In this document: in pieces, positions 1-10,280 of the stretch | Layout of the letters: the number at the start of each line of letters is the position of its first letter | Numbering within the stretch: position 1 is the stretch's first letter | NCBI RefSeq assembly: GCF_010015445.1 | Contig: NC_053116.1 | Span: 8,565,085 to 8,629,084 of the forward strand | DNA length: 64,000 nt | Reading direction: 5' to 3' | Source of the DNA: Perca fluviatilis | Taxonomy: Eukaryota > Chordata > Actinopteri > Perciformes > Percidae | Notes under the pieces: generated by a model | The model's input: the letters and a program-made list of their open reading frames with translations, nothing else | The model's database searches: none | Told to the model about the DNA's origin: nothing | Translations under genes and position numbers: made by a program

Positions 1-1629
1 GTGACAAGCAGGCTCTGCATGCACAGCAAACCACCAATCACCATCAGTGTTGATCAATTTATCAAACAAACAGGCCCTGCTAGTCGACCACAACCTGGAA
101 TTAAGAGGAAGCAACATGCATGCGTAATTACTATCGTTCACTTTAGCCTGGATTGATAGTATTATATGATTACGATGGTGTCATGTCAGTCAACCAGTGT
201 ATTTAACCATCTAGTTTCCGTCTCCAAAATCACTTCAGAAGAGTTACACCGCTTACTTGTTTTGGTGTTTTGTAAAGCATTGAAGTTGAACAAAGAATGG
301 TTGACATTAGAAAAGTTCCTTTTTTCATTTTTATTTTCTATGTAGATGCACTCTCTTACAAAATGACTTCAGTAGTCGAGAATGATTTATTATTTCCAAA
401 TAGAGCTATGTATGTCATCTTTTCTTTTTTCATATCGCAATATATATTGTAGGGGAAAAAAATTGCAATGTCAGTTTGTTTCCAATATCATGCAGGCCTA
501 ATACACAACCAAATTTGGAAGAGGGAGGACTTATTTCGAGCATCAGAGTAGGCCAGAGTTGTGACCAGGCCAGCTGTGTGTGAGTCCTCATATCACCCTA
601 GTTTTCCCTAGGTTTGTGGAAGACTTAGGTGCACATATTTGACAGTTTTTTTTTAATAAAATTAAAAATGCAATCTCACCTCATATTGATCCATTTTAAT
701 TACCATATCTGTGTCTAAATTGTTGGAAAAGGTAGAGCAGAAAATAAATACATAAATAACACTCAAAAAGCTTAAAGACAAAACTTGCTAAAGAAGTCCA
801 CTGGGGACCAACAACAATCATTAGATCTGGAGAAAAGTCATTTAGTTAGTTTTGATGCTCACGTTGATTTAACATTTATTCAGCTTGGTTTCTGCGACTA
901 AGCCTTATAATGGTATGGATTATTTATTTGTTCCTCCACTACTTATTGATGATGATACAGTTTTTCATTTCTGCAAAATATCGAAGACTGCTCACAATGC
1001 CTTTCAGTCTGTATTGCACCAAGAATGACAATGAGGTGTTCTTCAGGACCTGTGCACTAGTGAAGCTATCTGTCACACTGTGTTGAATCATTAAATCCTG
1101 CAGAGCCTTGCACCAGTAGCTGCAGCGCGTTGCCATTAGCTAGTTGTTGACTGTTATGGACTTTTCAATGTTTTGTAGGCATAATGTACTCTTCCCTCAG
1201 ATTTTGCGTCTTTTGTTGGAGAAGTAACCTCTTTAAATGTGCATGTGGCTCAGATGTGTTTTAGCATATTTCTGCAAATGTTTAAAACGTTCTGCCCATT
1301 CAAAATATAACTCATCCCATCTGTGTTCTCTGAGAGTCAAAATAGGAGTAACAATTTATAAATAAAAAAGAATAAAGTCACAATATTTCAGAATAAATAT
1401 CCACCTGCCCTATAGTGTGCTGTGTATTACATTTTTGCTCTGCTGATACGGTAGATCTCAGACTGTCTGCCACACACAGAGAGCCCCGTTTGAGACACTG
1501 GTCTCTGATTGATAGACAAAGTTTAGTGAAATGCCGGGTTATTTATTTATTTATTTATATATTATGTTTTCTGTTTTTTGATATTTTATAAGTATTATTT
1601 AATTTATTTTTATATTTATATTTTTTTTA
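1..1629. other. No gene seen; repeat-derived flank
   Basis: I see no supported exon here. The stretch 590-930 (allele-like phrases such as the 'tttgtggaagacttagg' block, the 'aacactcaaaaagcttaa' block and the 'caatcattagatctg' block) recurs at 18,907-19,395, so it is one copy of an interspersed repeat. The rest is AT-rich non-coding sequence with short stop-broken frames. Confidence 0.5.
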
Positions 1630-1671
1630 ATATATATTTATATATATTATATATATATATATATATATGTT

Positions 1672-1702
<31 letters not shown>

Positions 1703-1748
1703 TATATATATATATATATGTATATATGTGTATGTATGTATGTATGTA

Positions 1749-1816
<68 letters not shown>
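1630..1816. repeat. (TA)n/(TG)n compound microsatellite
   Basis: The tract is almost uninterrupted TA dinucleotides, with a short TATG/TGTG-rich island near 1,725-1,755. Tyr/Ile/Cys/Val-only reading frames across it are artefacts of the repeat. Confidence 0.97.
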
Positions 1817-1817
<1 letters not shown>

Positions 1818-2251
1818 CAGAGCTAACCGCTAATCGTTGCCAACCAAGCCTTCAGTTCTGCGTGCCTGTATCCATTAACTGCATGTATGGACTCAAGCCC
1901 GAATAAAACCCTTCATTTTATTAAAATGGCTGTAAAAGTTTTAAACTACAACTCAGAGTTGTTTGAATGACAGAATTCAGGTCAAGGTACGGCGTAGAGT
2001 TAGCGTGCCAAGTTGATGCTTTCTCTGTGGCGTGCACTGATTTGCTCTCGCGAGTCATGTGACCAAATCGCAGCCTTTGCGATTAGAAAATCGCGTTTTA
2101 ACATATCGCGATATTATTGCAAATGCAATTTATCGTTCAGCCCTAGTAGTGTCTAAGGTAACTGCTATTACTGTTGTGACTAATTTGTACAATAATACAA
2201 TAGTGTTATGAATGCAAATCTAACCAAAAAGGCGGCGGGAGACGTTGCTAA
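1817..2251. other. Non-coding; end of a short DNA repeat
   Basis: No gene is visible. Around 2,060-2,150 there is an AT-rich segment with TCGCG and TATCGCGATA words that ends in 'cagccctag'. It resembles the terminal part of a short fish hAT-type element, but I could not place its other end. Confidence 0.35.
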
Positions 2252-2479
2252 AGCACTCACGACTTTGAGCAGAACAGACAGCAGTCGGCGCTCCCGCGGA
2301 CAGAGAGCTCTGCGTCCAACAGCAGCAGTTTCTCGCTGCGCCGCCAGTCCCCAGAGCAGCATGGTCACCTGGAGAGTCTGGTACAGTCTAACTCTGCAAA
2401 CGGAGATCCCATCAGCGCTATACAGCGGCCCATTCAGATCCAGTCAAATCAGCACCAGCCGAATGTGTATATACAGTAG
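2252..2479 (+). other. Unidentified coding-like ORF, 75 codons, no start codon
   Basis: Between an in-frame TAA (2249-2251) and a TAG (2477-2479) lies an open frame of 75 codons whose composition looks protein-like, not repeat-like. It is rich in Ser, Gln, Asn and Pro, contains the words SSFSLRRQSP and GDPISAIQRPIQIQ, and ends in VYIQ. It has no ATG, and no pyrimidine-rich splice acceptor is obvious in front of it. It could be the last exon of an unrecognised gene, a piece of retrocopy, or a captured exon carried beside the mobile elements that follow. I do not recognise the family. An overlapping frame beginning near 2208 also runs open but has a less protein-like composition. Confidence 0.35.
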
Positions 2480-2734
2480 TGGCTGTGGATGAGAGGAAGG
2501 CTGGCTGCTGAAAATCAGATGTTTTGGTGCTGGCTAAAACCTCTTTAAGGGGCGACAAAACTTTCTCTATGCAGTAAAAACCCAAAAAGATTGGTGTGTG
2601 TGGAAAAAGCAACTTCTTCTGTGTGTTAATTAGCAGATCGCAAACCAAGTTTAAGGCTCATACTGCCACCTTCACTACTGTATTGGAGTGTGCAGAATAA
2701 TCAATGGCATTAATTAATCTGCACGGAGAAGTTA

Positions 2735-2842
<108 letters not shown>

Positions 2843-2867
2843 ATATGGCAGTATGGGGCAGTCAACC

Positions 2868-3884
2868 TTGATTGTGTGGCGGGCCGCCACAAATGTATCA
2901 ATGTGTTGAGGTATTATTAATGAGGTTTTGTGGACAACAAAGGGGGTAAGAGACCTAAACCATCTCTCTGATAATAGCATGAAGCTAACGTTTTTTGGCA
3001 GAGTTAGCATTGCTGAACAACTAGATAAAGGCTACAGGATTGGCATTAGAAGGCACAACGACGAGGTGACAAAAAAAATTGACATTCTGTCCAGAATAAT
3101 AGACTGTGAAATGTTGTGGAGCCTTTGAGTTGGCTTTACCTGGCCATGATGTGAGAGCTCAGATAACCCGCGGGTTGGTGGATTTTGTTGCCTCCCTTGA
3201 TGGAGCTTTGAATGAGCACCTTGACAGCGCCACTGTATTTAAGGGAACGTTAAAAACTATACCGAATGAGCTTCTGGACTGTATGTTGTCTGTAACAAGA
3301 GAAAAAAATAATCAACCAAGTCCAGTGAAGTGAAGACATAGCTCAGTCTCCTCTACAGCAAGGAAGAGTTCAAAGCCTGCCGTGGTGCTGTGGAGCTATT
3401 CCAGCTGTTTATGGAAAATAATCTTGTCTTTTCTAAAATTGTCACTCTCATGAAAGATGTCATAACCACACCCATGACCACAGCTGGAGCTGAGAGGTGC
3501 TTCTCAACCTTGAAAAGAATAAAAACTTTTCTCAGAAAGACCATGACCCAGGAGAGGCTGAATGCACTGGCCATGCTGTCCATGGAAAAGAGACTTGTTA
3601 CTGAGAAATTTGCTGGCCAGGAGGAAAGGAGAGCAAAATGTATGTTCAAGTAGTTAACCTGCTTTTAGGTAGTGGCTGGGAGGATATAGCTAGTTAAAAA
3701 GAACTCAGTCAGAGTCACTATCTTCTTATGTTTGTAACTTGAATCTTGTATCGTATTGTCTCGCTCTTCTTAAATACATAGTTGTTTAAATAAAGTAGTG
3801 CTGGTTGTTTTACCCAGTTTCAAAGTACTGTTTTGTGTTTATTTGCCTCCCACCAAAAAAAAAAGATCACCAGCCGCCACTGTC
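2868..3884 (+). pseudogene. hAT-superfamily transposase relic (ZMYM1-like C-terminal half)
   Basis: Three consecutive reading-frame pieces give the C-terminal half of a hAT-type transposase of the kind found in fish ZMYM1-like proteins. The first (about 2928-3120) contains KKIDILSRIIDC. The second (3106-3333) contains CGAFELALPGHD and VDFVASLDGALNEHLDSATVFKG. The third (3390-3653) carries the dimerisation segment with TTAGAERCFSTLKRIKTFLR and ERLNALAMLSMEK. A frameshift near 3109-3120 and a stop after 3333 break the protein. The N-terminal zinc-finger half is missing, probably cut off near the GT microsatellite. The sequence after the last stop ends in 'cagccgccactg' (about 3873-3884), which looks like the right terminal repeat; no left end is seen. 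The piece is inactive. Confidence 0.8.
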
Positions 3885-4015
3885 TGCAGCTGTGATCTCA
3901 CCACAGGGCTTGAAAGCGGAAGTCTTTTTTTGAACAAATAGTAGTTCACATTATCTTTACACATCTTATAAGTCCGATCACCAACAGGGGAACTAATTTC
4001 TTTTCAGAAGACAGA

Positions 4016-5020
4016 ATGAATAACTCCTTCTGTGCTGGCGTCAGCTTTGACTTTGAACACAGATTCCTGCCTCCTGTTTACATCCTAGTCTTCATCATCG
4101 GTCTGCTAGCTAATGGATGGGGATTGAAGTCTTTGCTGCAGAAATGGAAGAAACTGGGAATCGTTAATGTGTTTGTTCTCAATCTTGGACTTGCTGATAT
4201 TCTGTACCTGCTCACACTCCCCTTTTTGGTGGTGTACTACTTTATGAAGAGCAAGTGGATCTTTGGAGACGCATTCTGCAAGATAACACGATTCTGCTTC
4301 AACCTGAATTTATATGGCAGCATCGGGTTCCTTACATGTATAAGTGTGTACAGGTACCTGGGTATTGTCCATCCAATGAGAGTGATGGGAAGAATAACTG
4401 TCACTCACTCTGTGGGGATCTCAGTCATGGTTTGGTTCTTGGTGAGCGTTCAAAGTCTTCCAGGCATGTTCTACAGCAAAACATTTGGAAACAAGCCTGG
4501 GAAATGTTATGATACTACCCATAAGATATATGTGGATGATTACCTGAAATACAGCCTTGGATGGACATTCACTGGGTTTTGTATCCCATTGCTCATCACA
4601 CTGGGCTGCTATGGACATGTGATTGTCGTTCTCTGCCGCACAAATACCACTGACAAGGTACTGAAACAGAGATGCTTGAAGTTGTTGTTCATCGTGATTC
4701 TTCTCTTCTCTGTTTGTTACATCCCCTATCATGTACTGAAGAACCTCAACCTCTGGTCAAGAGTTCTGCAAAAACAGAAGATGTGCCGTAAATGGTCTAA
4801 TGGAGTCTACATTGCTCATCAGATAAGTCGTGGCCTCGTGTGTCTGAACAGTGCTCTCAACCCTCTGGTTTACCTCCATGGAAATGAAGATATTCCTGCT
4901 CAGCTCAGACGACGACTCCGGCAAGTTCGTCGGATGTTCAGCCGGTTGTTTCGGTCAAACTCCGGCTCTGTGCCTGTGGCTCAAACTGCAGATGAAGTTC
5001 AACAAGAGTTAGGATTTTAA
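4016..5020 (+). CDS. P2Y purinoceptor 1-like G-protein-coupled receptor
   Basis: An intact 334-residue rhodopsin-family receptor in one coding exon. Seven hydrophobic segments are visible. The TM2 Asp is at residue 61 (NLGLAD). The disulfide pair is Cys88 at the top of TM3 and Cys164 in the second extracellular loop. The DRY position reads YRY at 112-114. TM6 has the H-x-x-K motif of nucleotide receptors (PYHVLK), TM7 has Q-x-x-R (QISRG) followed by NPLVY, and a basic, Ser-containing tail follows. The TM6-TM7 stretch most resembles P2Y1, which binds ADP/ATP and signals through Gq at the plasma membrane; ligand and coupling here are inferred from the family. The ATG follows a pyrimidine-rich stretch ending in 'ttttcag' (about 4000-4007), suggesting a spliced 5' UTR. 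A fish P2Y3/P2Y6-type assignment is possible, so I give no symbol. Confidence 0.9.
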   Translation: MNNSFCAGVSFDFEHRFLPPVYILVFIIGLLANGWGLKSLLQKWKKLGIVNVFVLNLGLADILYLLTLPFLVVYYFMKSKWIFGDAFCKITRFCFNLNLYGSIGFLTCISVYRYLGIVHPMRVMGRITVTHSVGISVMVWFLVSVQSLPGMFYSKTFGNKPGKCYDTTHKIYVDDYLKYSLGWTFTGFCIPLLITLGCYGHVIVVLCRTNTTDKVLKQRCLKLLFIVILLFSVCYIPYHVLKNLNLWSRVLQKQKMCRKWSNGVYIAHQISRGLVCLNSALNPLVYLHGNEDIPAQLRRRLRQVRRMFSRLFRSNSGSVPVAQTADEVQQELGF

Positions 5021-5036
5021 CATGTACTGTTTTAGT

Positions 5037-5213
5037 AATAAAGTTATAGCTATCATAAAAACTAGTAGTGCGAATTGATTACAATGTAAATTAAATCTTC
5101 AGTCTTTTTCTTGAGTTGCTTTCTTTGCCTAAAAAAAATAGTTTTGCTGTACGTGCTGTGATCTTAGTGTTTCATGATGTGATTACCACATGTTGATAAG
5201 TCTTCCAAATAAA
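5037..5213 (+). promoter_or_regulatory. Two candidate polyadenylation signals of the P2Y-like gene
   Basis: AATAAA occurs at 5037-5042, 17 nt after the stop codon, and again at 5208-5213. The second gives a 3' UTR of about 200 nt and is the more ordinary choice. Confidence 0.5.
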
Positions 5214-5342
5214 GGAAGTTAAGATAAACCACAGCTCTTGATGTGTCATTGTTTTCTTTCAAAACAGAAATAAGGATCACATAATGTAGGCCATTTGGGG
5301 ATCGCAGCCCAGTACCATGCATGGTCTCTATTGACACACACA

Positions 5343-5444
<102 letters not shown>

Positions 5445-6547
5445 GGGAAAACTGCTGTATTGACAACAAGTCACGGTGTCTTTAGAAGCTTGTTAACTGT
5501 TAACCCAGTTTACATCATCTGTGCTATCTCTTTTACCTCTCACTTTTTCTTCTCACAGCAGCACTGTTAGTCTCCCTCCCAGCTCGCTCCTTGGTTAACA
5601 ACACACTTACTGACGTCACTTAGTCAACGCATGTGTCATTCTCGCTCTAATTTACTACTCTCAGAACAAGGAACTGACTTTCATGTGAGAAATCAGAAAA
5701 GGTAGTTTCCATTAAGAAGAACCTGCCACTTCCTGAAGAACTAGGCTTATGTCCAGGATGATTATTCATTTGTTGTGGGTCCATCCTAACCTGACTCTGC
5801 CAGATGGATTGCTTCGCATTTGCTCGGCATATCCATCTGGGAACTTTCTGTTGGAGAACTTTTGGGAAGGGGCGAAAATACTGGTTAGCTGATTGGATAA
5901 ACCATCTGTCTATCACCACCTATGTTGGTGATAGAGATGGCCAAGTCAACCAATCAGATCAAACTCTTGCCGAAACCAGTCTGGAGAAGAGCAAAAACAT
6001 CTTTTCCTCAGAGAAAAGCCTCCAGTGCAGTTTTTTTGCGCTTCTTTCAATGAAGGAATACTTTCTAATTCGGATAAAACTTGCCCGATAGCTACGCTCA
6101 TCTCATCCGTGGAAGCTGACATGTTGTTTAGACTGATCAGTTGCTTCTCGTTGTGTCACACCTAAACCAGCCTCAGAATCAATGCTGATTAGTCGGTCTT
6201 TTGGCGAACGGCTCCAAATGTTCTCTCTCTCAAGAAGCCAGACTGATCTGCGAATAGAAAACTGGAGCTCGCGAGATCAGGATGGTCTCACGAGGCTAGG
6301 TCCATCTTCTCTTTTGCACTCTTTTTAATGCACTTTTAATGCACTTTTTTATATTATGCTCACTTTCAGGTTCATAATTGTATTTAGAGGTTGTACCAAA
6401 ATAGGTTTACATGGTTTAATTTTCAAAAAACACCATATTTTTGTTGTACTGCACATTGCTGCAGCTCCTTTTTTCACCCTGTGTGTTGAGCTCTCTGTCT
6501 TAGCTACCGAGTGAGGCGTCTCACTTCTTCAGGAAATGGCAGTTTAT
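5445..6547. other. No gene; interspersed repeat sequence
   Basis: The segment 5,640-6,300 has features of a fish interspersed repeat: CCAATCAGA-type words, the short inverted words 'cacctatgttggtg', and an end at 'ctcacgaggctagg'. Short frames in it are not supported by any recognisable domain. 6,300-6,547 is AT-rich and empty. Confidence 0.4.
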
Positions 6548-7321
6548 ACTACTCACAAAAAGTCAGGGATATTCGGCTTTCAGGATGAACCTAAAATCCA
6601 CTATAACCTTTACTGGTGAACTTAATGTGACCTTCTCTAAACTTTTGAATGTGCATGTCCAACAGTTCAATGTTTCAGTATTTTCTGCCCAACTCTCTGT
6701 TCTTTAACAAGGCAAAATTCACAAGCGGTGTTTGATCCATGAATCGACCAATACGTTTCCTGGTTCAATTAGAATTGGTATTTAAACAGTCCTCTTCATC
6801 ATGCTGTTCACATTTTGACATCCTGAGACGAAGACGACACCTAACAATTGATCAACAGTACCTTGCCATTCGAGGTCTCAAACAGGATGTTCTCAGACGG
6901 AAGTGGCCACTGAGCTTAGAGTGTCACAGAGTGTCATTAGCAGGTTGCAACAGAGATGCAGAGAGACTGGAAGAGTCACAGAAAGGCATAGAAGTGGACA
7001 CCCATTGGTATGGGCAGGTGTGTCTAGTCAATACAGAGCTGTCCTACACTTTCTGAATGGTACAGTAAAAAGCCCGTACTACATGAATAACATCATTAAT
7101 CCAGTCATTGTGCCCCTGCATGAACAACACAGGCCTAATTTCATCTTCATGGACGACAATGCTCCAGCTCATCGAGGTCGCATCATTAGGGAACGGCTGC
7201 TGGAGGCTGGGGTACATCAAATGGAGTGGCCTGCACTTTCTCCAGACCTGAATCCCATACAAAACTTAAGTAATTGTAAAAAGGAATTGCAAAAGGAATT
7301 CTGTGGAAAAATAATTCAGTA
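6548..7321 (+). pseudogene. Broken Tc1/mariner-type transposase
   Basis: The left end, 'actcacaaaaagtcaggga' (about 6550), resembles the terminal repeat of fish Tc1-like elements. The protein pieces are a helix-turn-helix part (6903-7015, VSQSVISRLQQRCRETGRV) joined directly to a C-terminal catalytic part (7020-7290, containing NFIFMDDNAPAHRGR and WPALSPDLNPIQN). The middle of the catalytic domain, including the first DDE Asp region, is deleted. The position normally occupied by the third catalytic acid reads Gln (NPIQN instead of NPIE). The right terminal repeat is not found. The helix-turn-helix region is also frame-shifted relative to the upstream piece at 6739. The copy is inactive. Confidence 0.85.
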
Positions 7322-7738
7322 AATGGCTCCCATAACAATTCCAATTGTGCCCCCTCTAAGACTTATAATAATATAATTAATCATCTCTTCATTATATTGC
7401 CTTTAGGGATCGACCAGTATGTTTTAATTTCTTTTTTAAGGGCAGATACCACTGATTAGTAATCCAGGAGACCGATAACATGAAAAGTCTAAATGTCTGC
7501 AAGGCCTATTGCAACATACTAATGATAATTAAGAGAAAGGGCAAGAAATGACATAACATTGTAAAACTATATCATGATACAGTTTAATCACCGTACATCA
7601 GTATGTAAAATATGCAAAAAAATCACATTTTTTTGTTGTTGCAAAAAGACAGTTCAGCAGAGAGATTAGGTTATTCTGTCTTTTACATTTATTCTTTATT
7701 TCCTTTTAATATGTTTATGCATGCACCAACCACAAGGC
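7322..7738. other. No gene seen; AT-rich spacer, putative UGT 3' flank
   Basis: No exon or element is recognised. On the minus strand, AATAAA signals (plus-strand TTTATT at 7688-7693 and 7695-7700) lie about 135-145 nt beyond the stop codon of the UGT gene and are its likely polyadenylation signals. Confidence 0.5.
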
Positions 7739-7784
7739 AAATTCCTTGTATGTGTTACTTGGCAATAAATCCTATTTAATTCTG
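7739..7784 (+). mobile_element. Solo 3' tail of a LINE
   Basis: The words AAATTCCTTGTATGTG, CTTGGCAATAAA and ATTCTGA also occur in the same order at 38,578-38,629 and 39,020-39,066. This is the arrangement of a non-LTR 3' end with its own AATAAA. It lies about 50 bp beyond the UGT stop codon, in the opposite orientation to that gene. Confidence 0.6.
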
Positions 7785-7831
7785 ACCTCACTCGTTTCAA
7801 CAGTCTCCAGGTTGCTTCATTGTGAGGTTAT

Positions 7832-9442
7832 CTATTCATTCTTGGACTTTGATATGGACTTCTTGGTCCTTATCAAACATCCAATGATACATCTACAGAA
7901 AACCCAAACTAATGCGATGATCAGCAAACCAAGTCCTGCAAAGACTGCCATCACATCGAGACAGTGATAGGTGTGCCATGGCAACTTATATGACTCAGTG
8001 CGCAGATGTGCTGCTCCCTTGTGCCTCATGACGAACTCGATCCAGAAAATGGCACTGTCTAGGGGTTTCATTGGTTTGTCATGATGAAGCCGTGACAGTT
8101 TGAGCATATTCTGTTTGTATGGCTTTTCTGGGTCTATAATATTCTTCAGAGTACTTGTCAGAGACTCAACATCCAAGGTTGTCACTTCAGCAATCTCAGC
8201 TACTCCCCGTGACTTCAGACGCACCATGTTGTCATACTGGTCAAAGATGAGAGGAATGCCCAGAACTGGGACACCGTGGTAGATGGCCTCGTAAATTCCA
8301 TTAGTACCCCCATGCGTGACAAAAACCTTGGTTTTAGGGTGACCTAGTAAGTCATTTTGAGGCAGCCATTCAACCAGCATGGTGTTGTTTCCCAGAGTGA
8401 TGGGTCTTTTCCCGATGTGTCTCCACACGACCTTCTGAGGGAGATTGGCAAATGATGAGGCGATAATTTCCGATATTTCAGGGCCGAGGTCGCTCAGCAG
8501 GGTACCCAGGGTCATGACGACCACCCCATGTTCACCGGAACTCTGCACAAAATCCTCTAAATCTGATGGAAGAGGCTTGGAGGGCTTACCCTGGAACCCT
8601 CCAATGTAGACGACATTGGGCATTGTGGGACGAGGGAACTCAAATGCAAAGTCAACTCGCATTAGCCAAAGATCAGCTCCCTGGATTAGAGACATGACGC
8701 TGACATCGGGTCCAAAGTAATGATCACACACATCCTGGTAAGGCGGATTTGAGACATAGTGGTACATGTAAACCAGCATGCTATGATGGATAATATTATG
8801 GATTCTTTGGAAAAAGTCCATCTTGTCAGAGTGGTCAGTGAACAATTCAGGGACGTAGGACAGAGGAGAAGGAGCAATGGCGAAGTGGGCCTCTCCATTG
8901 TAAAGCCAGCGCACATTGAAAACCAAGGGAAGCTGGAGATAGTGTGCCAACAGCACTCCGCCTGGAAATGCAGGGTCAGTCAGAAAAAGATCATATCTAC
9001 TTTCCTTCAGCTCCTTAATTAGTGTCTTATTCTCAAAGATGCTGACGACCATTTTTGCCACAACAATCTGGTTCTCCCCCATCATGTTGAAAAGGTTGCT
9101 ATAGAAGTCCAGAAACGCCCATAGTGAGCCTTTATTCCGACGGATCTCTATTGACCTCTTCAAAAAAGAGGTCATGAAGTCTTGGCTCTCTAAGTTTTGG
9201 GACTGCTCCTGGGTGATGGTGATGGAGGTGTAATGGGGTGAGAATTCGGAAACGTACCAGCTGGTGGAGGAACGTACTACAGTGATTTGATGGCCCTGAG
9301 AATGAAGCGCTTCCACCAGGATTTTCATGTTAAGCCAGTGGCTCCCATCTATAGGGTAAACCAGAACTTTTCCACCATCACAGCTGGAGGACAGAGTAGC
9401 TGAAAACAGCAGCACGAACACAAGGGCTGGATATGACCCCAT
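7832..9442 (-). CDS. UDP-glucuronosyltransferase, UGT5-like
   Basis: A complete 536-residue UDP-glucuronosyltransferase in one coding exon. These ER enzymes transfer glucuronic acid from UDP-glucuronate to small lipophilic substrates. Residues 1-22 form a signal peptide. The catalytic His is His35 in YPIDGSHWLN, and its Asp partner is probably Asp156 in LTDPAF. The C-terminal half has the UDP-sugar signature, with WLPQNDLLGH, FVTHGGTNGIYEAIYHGVP and DQYDN. A transmembrane helix precedes a short cytosolic tail ending KSKNE, a KxKxx-type ER-retrieval signal. The start is the ATG at 9442-9440; the codon before it is GTG, and a splice acceptor ends 2 nt upstream, so that GTG is not the start. A single coding exon behind a non-coding 5' exon fits the fish UGT5 family. 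No frame damage is seen. Confidence 0.93.
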   Translation of the reverse strand: MGSYPALVFVLLFSATLSSSCDGGKVLVYPIDGSHWLNMKILVEALHSQGHQITVVRSSTSWYVSEFSPHYTSITITQEQSQNLESQDFMTSFLKRSIEIRRNKGSLWAFLDFYSNLFNMMGENQIVVAKMVVSIFENKTLIKELKESRYDLFLTDPAFPGGVLLAHYLQLPLVFNVRWLYNGEAHFAIAPSPLSYVPELFTDHSDKMDFFQRIHNIIHHSMLVYMYHYVSNPPYQDVCDHYFGPDVSVMSLIQGADLWLMRVDFAFEFPRPTMPNVVYIGGFQGKPSKPLPSDLEDFVQSSGEHGVVVMTLGTLLSDLGPEISEIIASSFANLPQKVVWRHIGKRPITLGNNTMLVEWLPQNDLLGHPKTKVFVTHGGTNGIYEAIYHGVPVLGIPLIFDQYDNMVRLKSRGVAEIAEVTTLDVESLTSTLKNIIDPEKPYKQNMLKLSRLHHDKPMKPLDSAIFWIEFVMRHKGAAHLRTESYKLPWHTYHCLDVMAVFAGLGLLIIALVWVFCRCIIGCLIRTKKSISKSKNE

Positions 9443-9444
9443 CA

Positions 9445-9465
9445 CTGTAGAAGAGAAACAGAACT
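9445..9465 (-). promoter_or_regulatory. Splice acceptor in the UGT 5' UTR
   Basis: On the minus strand the sequence 'ctgtttctcttctacag' ends 2 nt before the ATG. It is a strong pyrimidine tract plus AG. It implies an upstream non-coding exon, whose position I could not determine. Confidence 0.7.
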
Positions 9466-10280
9466 TTGCTCAACAAATATTTGCATTCACATAGTGCTCA
9501 AGCTGCAGTAGAACTCTGCATATTATCATCTTAAAAAGTTTTTAACGTGTCAGCAAACGACCATTTACAGTATACACCTAGCACACATGGAGCAACATCA
9601 GCAGTCATTTGGAGTTGTTTTTGGCCACCTTACAATTGTTAATATAATATACACTCTTAAACTGCACTAAACTCATTTAGTGTGAGAGGCTGGGTTTATT
9701 TTCAATAAATCTCTAAGACAAGGGGAGTCTTGCAGATGCCAGTTCAGTTAAAGAAATAAACAAAATACATGCCTATATTTCACTCAAGGTATCATGCGGC
9801 CAGGAATAAGGTGGAAATAAGCATTATGACAAAGAGTTTTCTTGATTGTCAACAGGTCAAATTACTAGATGTAATGTAAAAGGGGCTCATAGTGATGAAC
9901 CCACACAGAATTACTGAGTGGACAAAAAGAAATTAATTAATGCTGCTGTAAAACTGTTTTGTTGTTTTGGTCTCCAGCAACGTCTGAGGAAAAAATATCT
10001 TTCTAGATTTTTAACTATAGCTAGTAACTAACTTTTTCTGCAATTTGGTGCTAGGTAGGTAGCAAACAGCGGTTTTATCAGAACCTGTATACTTTATTTT
10101 TTTATTTTTTTGTTTTGATTGTTGAGTTTAACAGACACACCAGAAAAAGTATATATACTGTACACACACACAAAAAAAACAGAAAAATCCCACCCAAAAC
10201 GAACAGCAGATGCTGCATTGTCTTCAAACTAAGTTCCATGAAGTATGAAAAAAAACCTAGGGGTTATTAACTGAACACCT
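9466..10280. other. No gene seen; 5' flank or first intron of the UGT
   Basis: AT-rich sequence without a recognisable exon. The promoter and first exon of the UGT gene may lie here or further right, but no TATA box or initiator could be singled out. Confidence 0.4.

Noticed and set aside
1578..1906. Open frames of about 79 codons in the TA/TG tract
   Set aside because: Composition is only Tyr, Ile, Val, Cys and Met, dictated by the microsatellite.
7746..9022. Plus-strand frames across the UGT gene
   Set aside because: They are antisense shadows of the intact minus-strand coding exon.
9443..9445. GTG as the UGT start
   Set aside because: It straddles the splice junction; ATG at 9442 follows and begins a normal signal peptide.
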